A DNA stretch of 64,000 bases from Comamonadaceae bacterium (GTDB lineage: Bacteria; Pseudomonadota; Gammaproteobacteria; Burkholderiales; Burkholderiaceae_C), in contig CANJNC010000008.1 of the NCBI GenBank assembly GCA_947475685.1, positions 1 to 64,000 on the forward strand, read 5' to 3'. Below the pieces are notes generated by a model that saw nothing but the letters and a program-made list of their open reading frames with translations, was not told where the DNA came from and made no database searches. The translations under genes were made by a program, and so were the position numbers. Positions 1 through 9,257 of the stretch are shown piece by piece (the stretch's first letter is position 1; each line of letters opens with the position of its first letter).

Positions 1-363
1 AGAAATTTTTTATTTAATTCTCTAAGTATTTCACAGTTGAAATAGCTCTTATTTAAAAATCAAGATCTTACTTTTAAAGTCCGACTACTGTGCTTGACTT
101 AACTTTTCAATAGTAGAAAGATTTTTTGTAGAGATCAACTCTTTCAAATAGATTTCAAATCGTGCGATCAATTTTTATGTTTGCATCAAAAGTTTAATTA
201 CTTTACCCAATAAATTTAATTTATATATTTTTTACATGTGCGTTACTTCTATTACTTGTTAACTATTGCTACGAAGGCTTACAGTTTATTACCAATAATT
301 CACTAAAGCTTTTTCAAGAAATTGAATACATTAAGTCATCTTAATCTTTAACTTAGATAAATC
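1..363. other. AT-rich non-coding region upstream of the large repetitive protein
   Basis: About 360 bases rich in A and T with no credible reading frame, RNA gene or clear repeat. It presumably holds the promoter of the gene that starts at 364, but I cannot place -35 and -10 boxes with any confidence because the AT richness gives many weak matches. No strong Shine-Dalgarno is visible just before the start codon. Confidence 0.5.
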
Positions 364-3300
364 ATGACTTCCATCTCAAACCTATCAGCCGGACTAAAGC
401 TTTCTTCTAGCGGGAATGCTAATGCTATTGGCAAAATAGCTTTAGGTGGTAATCCAATTTTTAATTCCGTATACACAGCCACAGGTTTTACTAATCCACT
501 GAATACCACTGGCGGGGTTGGAACAGCTGGGACTGGAACTGGGCAAGCAGCTGTTTTTACTGTCAACCCTTCTGCGCAAGCTGGCGGCACGATTGGGACG
601 ATTGTTGACGGGGTGGCATTACAGTTATACGTAGAATATAACTCGCTCGGTCAGTTTAGATTTAATGTTCTTCCCTCTGGCGTTGTTGCTCAGTCTAGTA
701 CTGGACTTACCACCCCATCTGTTTCTTCTGCTTGGTATCCAGTGGGTACAGAGCACACAGTTGGCGTGAGTTATAACAATGCTGGTTATATAACGATGGT
801 TGTAGATGGAGACTTTGCGGCTTCAACAACTCTATCGACTGTCTCGACCGACCCAGTTAATATCACTCAGATGGTAAACACAACCGTGGGGAAGGGTCTC
901 ACAATCGGAGGTTTGTACGGTTTCAATGGATTTATAGACCAGGTGATTAACTTTAGGGGACCACTGTCACCAACAGAATTGGCAGCTATAACGCAAGACC
1001 CCTCTGGCGTAGCAGGTTCACTTGGCGGCACCCTCACTCCAGCCACCACCGGGCACATTGAAACCGCAATCGGATTAAGAGGTGCTGGTGCAGACCTTCC
1101 TGTTATCTCGGTAACTACAAGTAGAACCCTAGGAAACATCCCTTTTCTAGAGACTGCAGCTCCTGCGACTGTTGCTGCGACCACAATAGGTTCAAGTTCA
1201 CTAACCACATCTAGTAATATTACGAGCTTTGCAGCAACCAGTATCGCTGGACCTGGTGCAGTATCAGCTGGTGAGATAAGACCAGGAGACTATATTACTG
1301 GACCTGGTATTCCAGAAGGTGATTTTGTTTCGCAGGTTACTGGTCTTAATACTATCGTGTTGCGAACACCTACTAATGCTGCCATGAGCGCTGGTTCAGC
1401 AATTAGTATTTATCATGCACAAGCTGTTGCACGTCAAGAAATAGCAACTAGCACATCTCCAAGCACTTTACCTAGCGGTAGTACTGTACCTACAGCGATG
1501 CAGTTAGGATTTGCTAGTAATTCACCAGCAGGTCTTAATACCGGTGACATTGTATTGAGGCTTGATTCCATTGCTGGAGTCAGGGGTGGTGATTTGGTCG
1601 CAGGTGGAGGATTACCAGGCGGCTATACAGTTTACACGACTGGAATCTTAGGATCCACAGACTCTGTCATTATTACCCCCGGTGGTTCAGTTGCTACCAC
1701 ACCGGTCAATGCTGGCGTACCTATTTATTTCGTGAATCCCAACTCACGGGATGCTCAAAGTATCAACATTGCGTCTAATAACACGGCTACAGGCTCAACC
1801 GGCTATGTTGCAGGGGATCAGATTCAAATCACAGCAGCATCCGGTCCCAACGGAGCAACAGTCACGAAGACTTATATAGTTCAATCCAGTGATATTCAGT
1901 CAACGCCAGCACTTACCAATACAAAAATTGCTAGCTCAATCGTTGCCCTCAATCCAACGATTGGTTTGTATGCACTTGCTCAAAACGCGGGAGGACTTTC
2001 GAATCAAATTGTGATGGCGCCCATGCTTTCTACGGGACCAACGTTTGACACAAGTAACGCTTATCTAGCTGGCGTTGGCACTGATGCTACTTTGGCTACA
2101 TCTCTTTCTAATAACAATTTTAAATTGCCACAAATCATTGTTAAAAGCCTCAATTCGGCTCAAGTCAATGAAAACAATGTTTTGGATGCGTTGAATTTCT
2201 CAAGCATTTCAGCCGGAACATTGGCTTCCTCATCTTTTCAAAGTAGTTCTTCTGCTTTTAATACAGCAACGTTACAAAATAGTGCGGGTTCATCACTGTC
2301 TACAAGCACTGGTGCAATTAACCCAGGATCTCTGACCTACTCTGGAAATGCCAGTATTTTAAATGCAGTTACTGCCAAGCCAGTCATCAAGGGCCCCATT
2401 TATGCTGAGCTGTCTAATTTTTCAATCAATGGGGCAACAGGGACGGGGGTTTATGATTTATTTATAAATTCTAGTTATGTAAAAAATGGGTCACTGAACT
2501 CTTTGGGTTTCATTGTCAACCCTTCTATATATGCGCCTTCTGGAACAATTGTGAGTTTGGTGCCGACTGTTAATAATTTAATAACCATAAACAATGGGAC
2601 TCTCGGTAATTCTAATTCACTCAATGGATCGGTTTCTAGTTTACAACCCTCTGGAACAGGATCACTTTATCAATCCAATTTAATTGACGGCTCCATGAAT
2701 TTTCAATGGGTCTCAACATCAGGAGTTTCAGATTTCTCGAAACCAGTGGCTCGCTTGACTGTTTTAAATGCAGAGTCCTCTCAGTCTTCATTTGCTTCAA
2801 TGATCAATAGAATTTCAATCAATAATGGATACATAATGGATACAGAAAATCCAACGTTATCTTTGGTTGAATCGCTTGATTTACCTAGCCAAATTTATTC
2901 GGTCAAGGGAACTGTTTATCAGCAATACAATAAAGGATCATCTTCTCCTGATCTTAGTTTTAATGCTACAGCAGTCACTGCAGGTCAGCAGGTCATTATT
3001 CCTGGCACGGACATGACTTTTGTTGTTAAAAATGCGCCCGCGAATATTAATTTGAACTTGCAGCCTGTTACATCACCTGTGACCGTTGCTTCACCCAATC
3101 CCGTAGTTAAGATTGATGTGGTTGATACACTTTTAGCACCTGGTACAAATACATTTACCTACAACATCAATGTGCCCTCAAATGCCTCCAATGTGTCTTT
3201 CACCCCTGGTCTTGGAGTTTCTGGCGTCACCGTTGTCAATAATGGGGGCTTTTTGACCGTCTCGGGTACGTATGGTGGAACAGTGACAACAACCACGACC

Positions 3301-4047
3301 AGTGGAACACCACCGGTTACAACTACAGTGACAACTCCAGCAGTATTGCAAAATACCAGCACACCTACTCTTGGTACCCTGACTGCAACACTGAACAACA
3401 TGATGACTTCGGTCAATGGTGTTGTATCTGGTGGCGGAACTGTAGGTTCGACAACCAATCTTTCCAAAGGTTCACAGTTCTCCATAGACTCCGCGCTCCT
3501 TAATGGAGCTCCTGCAACTGCTCAGTCCCTCTATTTTGGTGCGGCAGAAACAAATGCGAGTGGAGCCTACACTTTGAGCAACTTGCCATTGGGTCAGTTA
3601 ACTTTGAATGTTTACAACAATACTGCTCAAGCTGCATCGAAAGTTGCTAACATTTCTCTCAACGATGCAATGAGTGCCTTGACGATGGCTGCTGGCCGGG
3701 GCGTGGTTACTTCAACGGCTGTTGGCACAGCTTCTAATTTGGATGTATCAGACTTTGTGGCCGCTGACTTTAACAAAGATGGTAGAGTGACCGCTGCGGA
3801 CTCTTTGGCTATTTTGCAGTATTTTGTAAATTATTCAAATTTGAACAGCGCTCCACTTTCTTACACCTACTTCCCAGCTTCCCAACAAGGGTTTTTAGGA
3901 ACAGGTAAAGTGGGCGTTGCTAATTCAGTCGCTCCCGCTATGACTGCGATATCAACGAATATCAATGCATTGAACTCCACACCCTTGGGTATTGGTGGGC
4001 AACAAACTTTGGATATTGTTGGTGTGTTACAAGGTGATGTTGTTTGA
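364..4047 (+). CDS. Large repetitive secreted/surface protein with LamG-like and dockerin-like parts
   Basis: A 1227-residue protein rich in Ser, Thr, Gly, Ala and Asn. Residues ~60-210 look like a concanavalin/LamG fold: GQFRFNV, then HTVGVSYNNAGYITMVVDGD, then FNGFIDQV. Residues ~290-350 and ~400-456 look like two copies of a beta module built around 'GD-hydrophobic-x-G-x-G-hydrophobic-P'. Residues 1135-1146 form a calcium-binding loop (D1135, N1137, D1139, D1146) followed by a helix, as in one dockerin repeat. There is no N-terminal signal peptide, and the chain ends in a hydrophobic/acidic tail (VGVLQGDVV). This fits C-terminal-signal (type I) secretion, but no transporter genes are nearby. 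An adhesin or S-layer-like role is inference. No close family recognised. Confidence 0.75.
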   Translation: MTSISNLSAGLKLSSSGNANAIGKIALGGNPIFNSVYTATGFTNPLNTTGGVGTAGTGTGQAAVFTVNPSAQAGGTIGTIVDGVALQLYVEYNSLGQFRFNVLPSGVVAQSSTGLTTPSVSSAWYPVGTEHTVGVSYNNAGYITMVVDGDFAASTTLSTVSTDPVNITQMVNTTVGKGLTIGGLYGFNGFIDQVINFRGPLSPTELAAITQDPSGVAGSLGGTLTPATTGHIETAIGLRGAGADLPVISVTTSRTLGNIPFLETAAPATVAATTIGSSSLTTSSNITSFAATSIAGPGAVSAGEIRPGDYITGPGIPEGDFVSQVTGLNTIVLRTPTNAAMSAGSAISIYHAQAVARQEIATSTSPSTLPSGSTVPTAMQLGFASNSPAGLNTGDIVLRLDSIAGVRGGDLVAGGGLPGGYTVYTTGILGSTDSVIITPGGSVATTPVNAGVPIYFVNPNSRDAQSINIASNNTATGSTGYVAGDQIQITAASGPNGATVTKTYIVQSSDIQSTPALTNTKIASSIVALNPTIGLYALAQNAGGLSNQIVMAPMLSTGPTFDTSNAYLAGVGTDATLATSLSNNNFKLPQIIVKSLNSAQVNENNVLDALNFSSISAGTLASSSFQSSSSAFNTATLQNSAGSSLSTSTGAINPGSLTYSGNASILNAVTAKPVIKGPIYAELSNFSINGATGTGVYDLFINSSYVKNGSLNSLGFIVNPSIYAPSGTIVSLVPTVNNLITINNGTLGNSNSLNGSVSSLQPSGTGSLYQSNLIDGSMNFQWVSTSGVSDFSKPVARLTVLNAESSQSSFASMINRISINNGYIMDTENPTLSLVESLDLPSQIYSVKGTVYQQYNKGSSSPDLSFNATAVTAGQQVIIPGTDMTFVVKNAPANINLNLQPVTSPVTVASPNPVVKIDVVDTLLAPGTNTFTYNINVPSNASNVSFTPGLGVSGVTVVNNGGFLTVSGTYGGTVTTTTTSGTPPVTTTVTTPAVLQNTSTPTLGTLTATLNNMMTSVNGVVSGGGTVGSTTNLSKGSQFSIDSALLNGAPATAQSLYFGAAETNASGAYTLSNLPLGQLTLNVYNNTAQAASKVANISLNDAMSALTMAAGRGVVTSTAVGTASNLDVSDFVAADFNKDGRVTAADSLAILQYFVNYSNLNSAPLSYTYFPASQQGFLGTGKVGVANSVAPAMTAISTNINALNSTPLGIGGQQTLDIVGVLQGDVV

Positions 4048-5064
4048 TTTTTTTTAATAGATGATTGAATGTTAACTTAGGATTTATGGACTTAATTTTT
4101 AATGCTCGTGATACTTTCTTGAAAAGAAATTCTAGAGGAATTATTTCAATTTGATTTTTTAAATGAGCTCATGATCATTGCAGTAATAAATTAATGCCGT
4201 TTCGCATTAGGCAGAGTGTTGCACTTAGACTTAATCGTCCAGTATTCATCCTTAGGTCATCTCGATACCCAATGTATCTTCGTGTCACATAGTGTTCTGT
4301 CATATTTATTTCGCTTTTGATCAGTAGCAAGACCCAATTGCCAAGACCAAATAGTTACCCATATTGCTGGGCTGTTTGGTTGAATGTCTTGAAATAAACA
4401 AATGAACTTATGTACACAAATAGAAAGCATTCATCGCAAAACTACTCGAACCTATTAGTGCAAGTTGAGTGAGGAATAGTAAAATTTCCTCTAAATTACG
4501 GTCGACTCTGGCGGCCAAATTTCACCATGGACACTTTGCCCAAGCCGATGGAGTCTTTTGTGTTTGAGTTAAGCGCTCAATTGGGCCTAAAAGGCCAAAA
4601 ATGACCCCCTGGGTGCATCTGGTAATACCCAACCTTAAAACTCGTAAGTAACTTGATTGCTTGGACGCATCTGCGCAAAGTTGGCATATAAATACCGTGA
4701 TACTCCGTAGTTTTTCCCAGTGCAGTGAGTTTGAAATTTAAATGGTCAACACGAGACGTTGCTCAATAGCCTAAAGTGATCTGGAAAGTACAAACAGTTA
4801 CCTAGTAATTTATTCTAACAGTGCATTTGATAAGTGCATGAAATATAGTGACACTTAAATTTATACTAATTAGTTAAATTAAAGCCGTTTATTGGTATAT
4901 TATATAAACCGATAGTTGTAATAAAGAAATTATTGAGTACATTTGCGTTTTGGCGTTCATTTGAATGGAATGAACAGGTTTTTTTGAAGTATTTCTTTTG
5001 GAGTTGCTTTTGTTCATTGAACTGCAAACGATTAAATATGTCTATTAGGGCGTGAATAAATAAG
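4048..5064. other. 1-kb intergenic region without a recognised gene
   Basis: No reading frame of convincing length or composition is present on either strand. A short GGCC/GGCC hairpin lies near 4586-4600. The stretch around 4500-4640 is locally GC-richer than its flanks and may be decayed coding or insertion DNA, but I could not identify it. The last ~110 bases contain the GTTCATT half-sites listed separately and should hold the promoter of the next operon. Confidence 0.5.
4955..5022. promoter_or_regulatory. Candidate operator: three GTTCATT half-sites
   Basis: GTTCATT at 4955-4961 faces its exact reverse complement AATGAAC at 4969-4975, with 7-base arms and a 7-base spacer. A further GTTCATT, part of the near-palindrome GTTCATTGAAC, lies at 5012-5022. 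All are 43-110 bases before the binding-protein/kinase operon. The arrangement resembles a dimeric regulator site. The regulator is unknown. Confidence 0.4.
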
Positions 5065-6429
5065 ATGAATACAAATAGAAGAAAACTCTTGCAGGCGATG
5101 GGTGTTTATCCCTGTTTTTCGCTCACGAACAGCATTCAAGCTAAAACGCAAGATGCAAAAGTATCGGGCCCCGACTACTCAAAATACAGTGGTTCTAAGG
5201 TGGTCATTAGCATTCCGGCTCATCCGCATTATTTTGCAATGATGAAGTTATTGCCACTTTTTACAAAAGAAACGGGTATTCGTGTAGAAGTGGAACGTAT
5301 GGACAGCAAAAATATCAAGGCCAAGCAAATGATAGAGATGGGAAGGTCAAACGGTGACTTTGATTTGATCAGTTACGTGGCCATGTGGAAAACAGAATAT
5401 GTAAAGAATAAATTATTGCTGAATTTAGAGCCATTCTTTTTGAATCAAAGTTTGATGGATCCCAATTATGATTTGAGAGATATTATTCCTATTTACCTAG
5501 AGAACATAGGTTTGGTTGGAGGTGTAAAAGGGTATCTCGGTGGACAGGGTTCACACTTGTATGGTATGCCATATGGAGCAGAAACGTCGATTTTGGCCTA
5601 CCGAAGAGATATCTTTGATCGATTAAATTTAACGCCACCAAAAACTTACGAAGAACTAAGGCGACTTTTGCCAGTAATCAAAGATAAAAGTCATCTCGGA
5701 GCGATGACGTCAAGAGGGTTGGCAGGGCATCAGTGCGTTCACGCTTGGTTATTGCACTTGAATCCATTAGGAGGCAGTGTTTTTGATAAAAATTGGGAGC
5801 CGACATTTGCGAACAATAGTGCGGTAGATGCTTTGGAAACTCTAAAGCTCATTGTAGAAACAGGCCCCAAAGACATTCCAAATTACGATCAAGGCGATAT
5901 GATTGCTTCCTTTATCAAGGGTCAAGCATGCATGTATTTGGACTCTTCTTTGATTTTTTCCCTGATAGAGCAAAATTCATCCTCGAAATTTTCTCAAAAC
6001 ATTGGCTATACGCTTCATCCAAAAGGTGTTGTAAATTCTTCTGAAACCGGTGGGTTGGGTATAGGTATTGCTCAAAACTCAAAAAATCCGGAAGGCGCTT
6101 TTTTACTTTTACAATGGCTTACCAGTAAAAAGCAGGATCAAATGGTTTGCCGATTGGGTGGTGTGCCTTCTCGCTTATCTACTTTAATTGATCCAGAGAT
6201 GCAAAGAAGATTTCCGCAGTTTGCCCTTTTAAAAGAGCAATTGATTTTCGCAAACCCTGACTGGAGACCAATCATTGCCCAATGGGATCAAATCAACGTA
6301 GATTTTCTAGGTAAAGCAATTTACGCTGCCATTACAAAAAATGAAGATTCAAAAGAAGCGCTGATGAGTGTAATGCCAAGTGTAAGAAAAATCATGATAG
6401 ATGGTGGATATTTACTAGGCTCTACATGA
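5065..6429 (+). CDS. Extracellular solute-binding protein (family 1, sugar-type)
   Basis: A 454-residue periplasmic binding protein of the ABC carbohydrate (MalE/UgpB-like) class. The N-terminus has a twin-arginine-like NRRKLLQ followed by a modest hydrophobic stretch, with cleavage likely near residue 26, so Tat export is possible. The body shows family features: VVISIPAHPHYFAMMKLLPLF, LYGMPYGAETSILAYRRD, and a late ETGGLGIGI before the hinge region. Its stop overlaps the start of the histidine kinase gene by four bases (ATGA). No ABC permease or ATPase lies nearby, so it may serve as a ligand-sensing partner of the kinase rather than as a transporter subunit. That role is inference. The ligand is unknown. 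Shine-Dalgarno is weak. Confidence 0.85.
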   Translation: MNTNRRKLLQAMGVYPCFSLTNSIQAKTQDAKVSGPDYSKYSGSKVVISIPAHPHYFAMMKLLPLFTKETGIRVEVERMDSKNIKAKQMIEMGRSNGDFDLISYVAMWKTEYVKNKLLLNLEPFFLNQSLMDPNYDLRDIIPIYLENIGLVGGVKGYLGGQGSHLYGMPYGAETSILAYRRDIFDRLNLTPPKTYEELRRLLPVIKDKSHLGAMTSRGLAGHQCVHAWLLHLNPLGGSVFDKNWEPTFANNSAVDALETLKLIVETGPKDIPNYDQGDMIASFIKGQACMYLDSSLIFSLIEQNSSSKFSQNIGYTLHPKGVVNSSETGGLGIGIAQNSKNPEGAFLLLQWLTSKKQDQMVCRLGGVPSRLSTLIDPEMQRRFPQFALLKEQLIFANPDWRPIIAQWDQINVDFLGKAIYAAITKNEDSKEALMSVMPSVRKIMIDGGYLLGST

Positions 6430-8477
6430 AGAAAATAGATACCATTGAATCACTTCTTTTTAAAAAAGAAAAAGTTAAGATTCGAATTTTATGGTTCACC
6501 TTGACATTGATCATTGCTTCGATGCTTGGAATGACGGCCAGTTATATTTCAATCCTCCATCAGCAAGAAATAAATAATAAATTTATTGGTGCACAAGCTG
6601 TTGAGAGAATGGTACTCTCCAATTTTGAGGGTCAAGTTTTGTATCTTGACGAGAGGCTTGAAGCGGCAAGAAAAATAGTTAAATCAGCTACTAATCTGGA
6701 AAACATAAGCTCATTTGAGTTATTGAGAAACTATCCTTTTAAGAATACGGCCATAAGAAATATAGTTGTACTCGATCAACATGCAAAGCCTATTGCATTC
6801 TCACCTAGCTTAGATCTTCCCATGTCATTTGAGGAGGCGGCACAAATTGCAAAAAATTCGGTTTTTGATATCCCAGTGTCAACAACCGTCATTAAAGGCA
6901 CACGACATTTAGGAGCGCGAGTTCTATCAGTTCATTTGGAAACAGGTCAATACGTTGGTGCAGTCATTGGCGTCATAGATCCAAGTTGGGTCGATGAATT
7001 GGTCAATGATATTTTCAAGTCCTATGGCATGCAACTGTCATTGATGTGGAATGAACTTGATATTACTGCCAAAAAACCCAAGACAAACGATACGAATCAA
7101 TTCACTTCTTTTTATAAAAATGGGATGGTCAGTAAATCTGTGAATTTGAATTTGGTTGCAAGGACATCATTTAATTTGTTTGAGAGCGGTTTATTTTGGA
7201 CTCGATCTCTGTTAATACTTGTCGTTGCAATTCTAATTGGTATTGTATGTTTGATTGCTGGCGCTATTTTGATTCAATCTATATATAAAAAGCAAACGCG
7301 AGAATCAATCCGAGAGCATTTAGGCAAAGTAGATGCTGACATGCACGCAAAGTTCATCGCCAATATGAGTCATGAATTGAGGACACCGGTCAGCGGTATT
7401 TTGGCTGCATGTGAGATTTTAAATATTTCTGGGGTTAACCTCGAGCAGCAAAAGATGCTAAATTTAATTAGTACAACAAGTGGACATCTGATTAATTTAT
7501 TGAATGCGATTTTAGATGACTCCAAATTACAAGCTCATGCACTTGTTATCGCTCGCCAATTTGAAAGTGTTCTGCCAATTATCAATAATTGTGTTGAATT
7601 GTTTACGCCTTTGGCGCAAGCCAAGGGTATTTTAATTACTACACAGAGCACAATTTCTGAGGAAATACTGATCAATGTTGATCAATTGAGATTGATTCAA
7701 ATCATGACCAATTTAATAGCAAATGCAGTTAAATTTACGCACGAAGGTTCTGTTCAAGTTAGAGCTTCATTAAGTTTTAGCTCTGTTGAAAAAGACTTTG
7801 GCATTTTGGTTATTAAGGTTAAGGATACTGGCATAGGAATCCCCAAGGAAGAAATGGAAAATCTTTTTAAGCCCTTTTTTCAAGTTGATTCGACAGAGAG
7901 TCGTACCTATGGTGGCACAGGTTTGGGCCTATCGATTACTCGAAAGTTGATAGAGCTTATGGACGGTCGAATTCAAGTGCACTCAGAACTGTCTAAGGGG
8001 AGCGAGTTTGTTGTGACTTTACCCGTTGATTGCAAGAAAGATGAACTCATTGACTCTCGCTTAGAGGTTGCAGCACTACCGAATCAAGATCGCTCATTGA
8101 AAGATCTAAAAGTCATGCTGGCCGATGATAACGAGATGATACGTTCGGTCTATGGTGCATTGATTCAATCCTTGGGTTGCGATTGTGTCTTGGCTAAAGA
8201 TGGACAACAGGCGTTAGAGCTGTTTAAAAAGGAAAAGTTTGATGTCATCTTAATGGACTGCCATATGCCGAGACTTGATGGTTTTGCTGCTGCTGCAGCC
8301 ATTCGTCAATTGGAGTCTAATTCACCTATGAACCCTTCAACGCCCATTGTTGCGCTCTCGGCTTCTTTGTCCAAGCAAGATCGATTAAAGTGTGAACAGG
8401 TCGGTATAAATGAGTTTTGTTCTAAACCCATAAAGAGAAAAGCCTTGGAGGACTTGTTTGTCAAAGTTTGTTTCTAA
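6426..8477 (+). CDS. Hybrid sensor histidine kinase with C-terminal receiver
   Basis: A 683-residue inner-membrane kinase. Transmembrane helices span ~20-44 and ~262-287 and bracket a ~215-residue periplasmic sensor that resembles a Cache/PDC fold. The dimerisation/phosphoacceptor region has MSHELRTP with H316. The ATPase domain has an N box (NLIANAVKFT), DTGIGIP from D467 and GGTGLGLS from G496. A receiver domain follows from ~563, with acidic ADDNE, phosphoacceptor D611 (LMDCHMPRLDG) and the conserved Lys in SKPIKR. There is no DNA-binding domain and no Hpt domain, so the signal must pass to a partner encoded elsewhere. The gene overlaps the binding-protein gene, suggesting coupled translation and joint sensing. 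Confidence 0.93.
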   Translation: MKKIDTIESLLFKKEKVKIRILWFTLTLIIASMLGMTASYISILHQQEINNKFIGAQAVERMVLSNFEGQVLYLDERLEAARKIVKSATNLENISSFELLRNYPFKNTAIRNIVVLDQHAKPIAFSPSLDLPMSFEEAAQIAKNSVFDIPVSTTVIKGTRHLGARVLSVHLETGQYVGAVIGVIDPSWVDELVNDIFKSYGMQLSLMWNELDITAKKPKTNDTNQFTSFYKNGMVSKSVNLNLVARTSFNLFESGLFWTRSLLILVVAILIGIVCLIAGAILIQSIYKKQTRESIREHLGKVDADMHAKFIANMSHELRTPVSGILAACEILNISGVNLEQQKMLNLISTTSGHLINLLNAILDDSKLQAHALVIARQFESVLPIINNCVELFTPLAQAKGILITTQSTISEEILINVDQLRLIQIMTNLIANAVKFTHEGSVQVRASLSFSSVEKDFGILVIKVKDTGIGIPKEEMENLFKPFFQVDSTESRTYGGTGLGLSITRKLIELMDGRIQVHSELSKGSEFVVTLPVDCKKDELIDSRLEVAALPNQDRSLKDLKVMLADDNEMIRSVYGALIQSLGCDCVLAKDGQQALELFKKEKFDVILMDCHMPRLDGFAAAAAIRQLESNSPMNPSTPIVALSASLSKQDRLKCEQVGINEFCSKPIKRKALEDLFVKVCF

Positions 8478-8636
8478 CTCATTGAATTTATCAAATATTT
8501 ATTATTTTCATCTTACTAAGTATTCTTGCTAGGATTCTAAATCTCAAAGCGTGCTAGAGTTAAATCTAAAGTTATTTGTAGCACTGCAATTAGAGTGATC
8601 AAATCAGCTAAGTTATTTCTTATAGGAGCAGTCGTG

Positions 8637-9257
8637 ATGAAAAAATTCGGGTTACTCATTTTGTCCTCTTTTTTAGTTGGCCTGGCTTTTGCTGACGGAA
8701 CATATTCGCGGCTACCTGATATCCCTCAACCTTTTACCGATCCGATATTGATCAAAGAGCAGGCCTCTAGGCTCGCTTCTGGTGGTGCAATTATCAATCT
8801 TCAATTGACCACAGGCCATGCTCCAAAGATCATGGAGGGAACTCTGGGCTTGGCTCGGGCGATTCGCTTAGAGGCTGAGACGTCGCGTTTTTTACGTGAA
8901 TTGGTCATTATTCGAACTGCTGGGATCGTGGGGTCAGATTACGAGCTCAACCAACACTATGCATTGGCCAGTGCTTGTAAATACCCAAATGAGAAAATAA
9001 TGGCTATCCAAAATTGGAAGTCATCTAGTCTTTTTGATGAAAAAGAAAAAGCCATGCTTGCTTTTGTGGATGAAATGGCACAGGGGGGGGACGTCAAAGA
9101 CATTACTTTTGAGGCATTTTCAAAATTTTTCACGCCCAAGCAAATTGTCGAAATTTCCGTGACAGTCAGTAGTTACTATGGAAATGGTCTTCTCACCAAG
9201 GCCCTTAAAATCAAGTCAGAAACCGATGGTCGAGTAACATTTCCAGGGAAATGTTGA
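8637..9257 (+). CDS. Exported carboxymuconolactone decarboxylase (AhpD-fold) protein
   Basis: A 206-residue protein with an AhpD/CMD fold: RELVIIRTAGIVGSDYE then NQHYALA, matching the family's usual 'hydrophobic-R-x9-YE-x3-H' helix. It lacks the CxxC redox pair of AhpD, so peroxide-linked disulfide chemistry is unlikely. The start at 8637 is chosen over an upstream in-frame GTG at 8595. It has an AGGAG at 8624-8628 and gives a clean signal peptide (MKKFGLLILSSFLVGLAFA). Export is uncommon for this fold. The gene contains a run of eight G at 9083-9090 but the frame is intact. It sits ahead of an exported hydrolase and a PQQ dehydrogenase. Substrate unknown. Confidence 0.82.
   Translation: MKKFGLLILSSFLVGLAFADGTYSRLPDIPQPFTDPILIKEQASRLASGGAIINLQLTTGHAPKIMEGTLGLARAIRLEAETSRFLRELVIIRTAGIVGSDYELNQHYALASACKYPNEKIMAIQNWKSSSLFDEKEKAMLAFVDEMAQGGDVKDITFEAFSKFFTPKQIVEISVTVSSYYGNGLLTKALKIKSETDGRVTFPGKC

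Noticed and set aside
4570-4640. Resemblance to the end regions of IS21-like elements (tgacccc-type words)
   Set aside because: Only short matches by eye, no transposase reading frame, no inverted terminal repeats and no target duplication.
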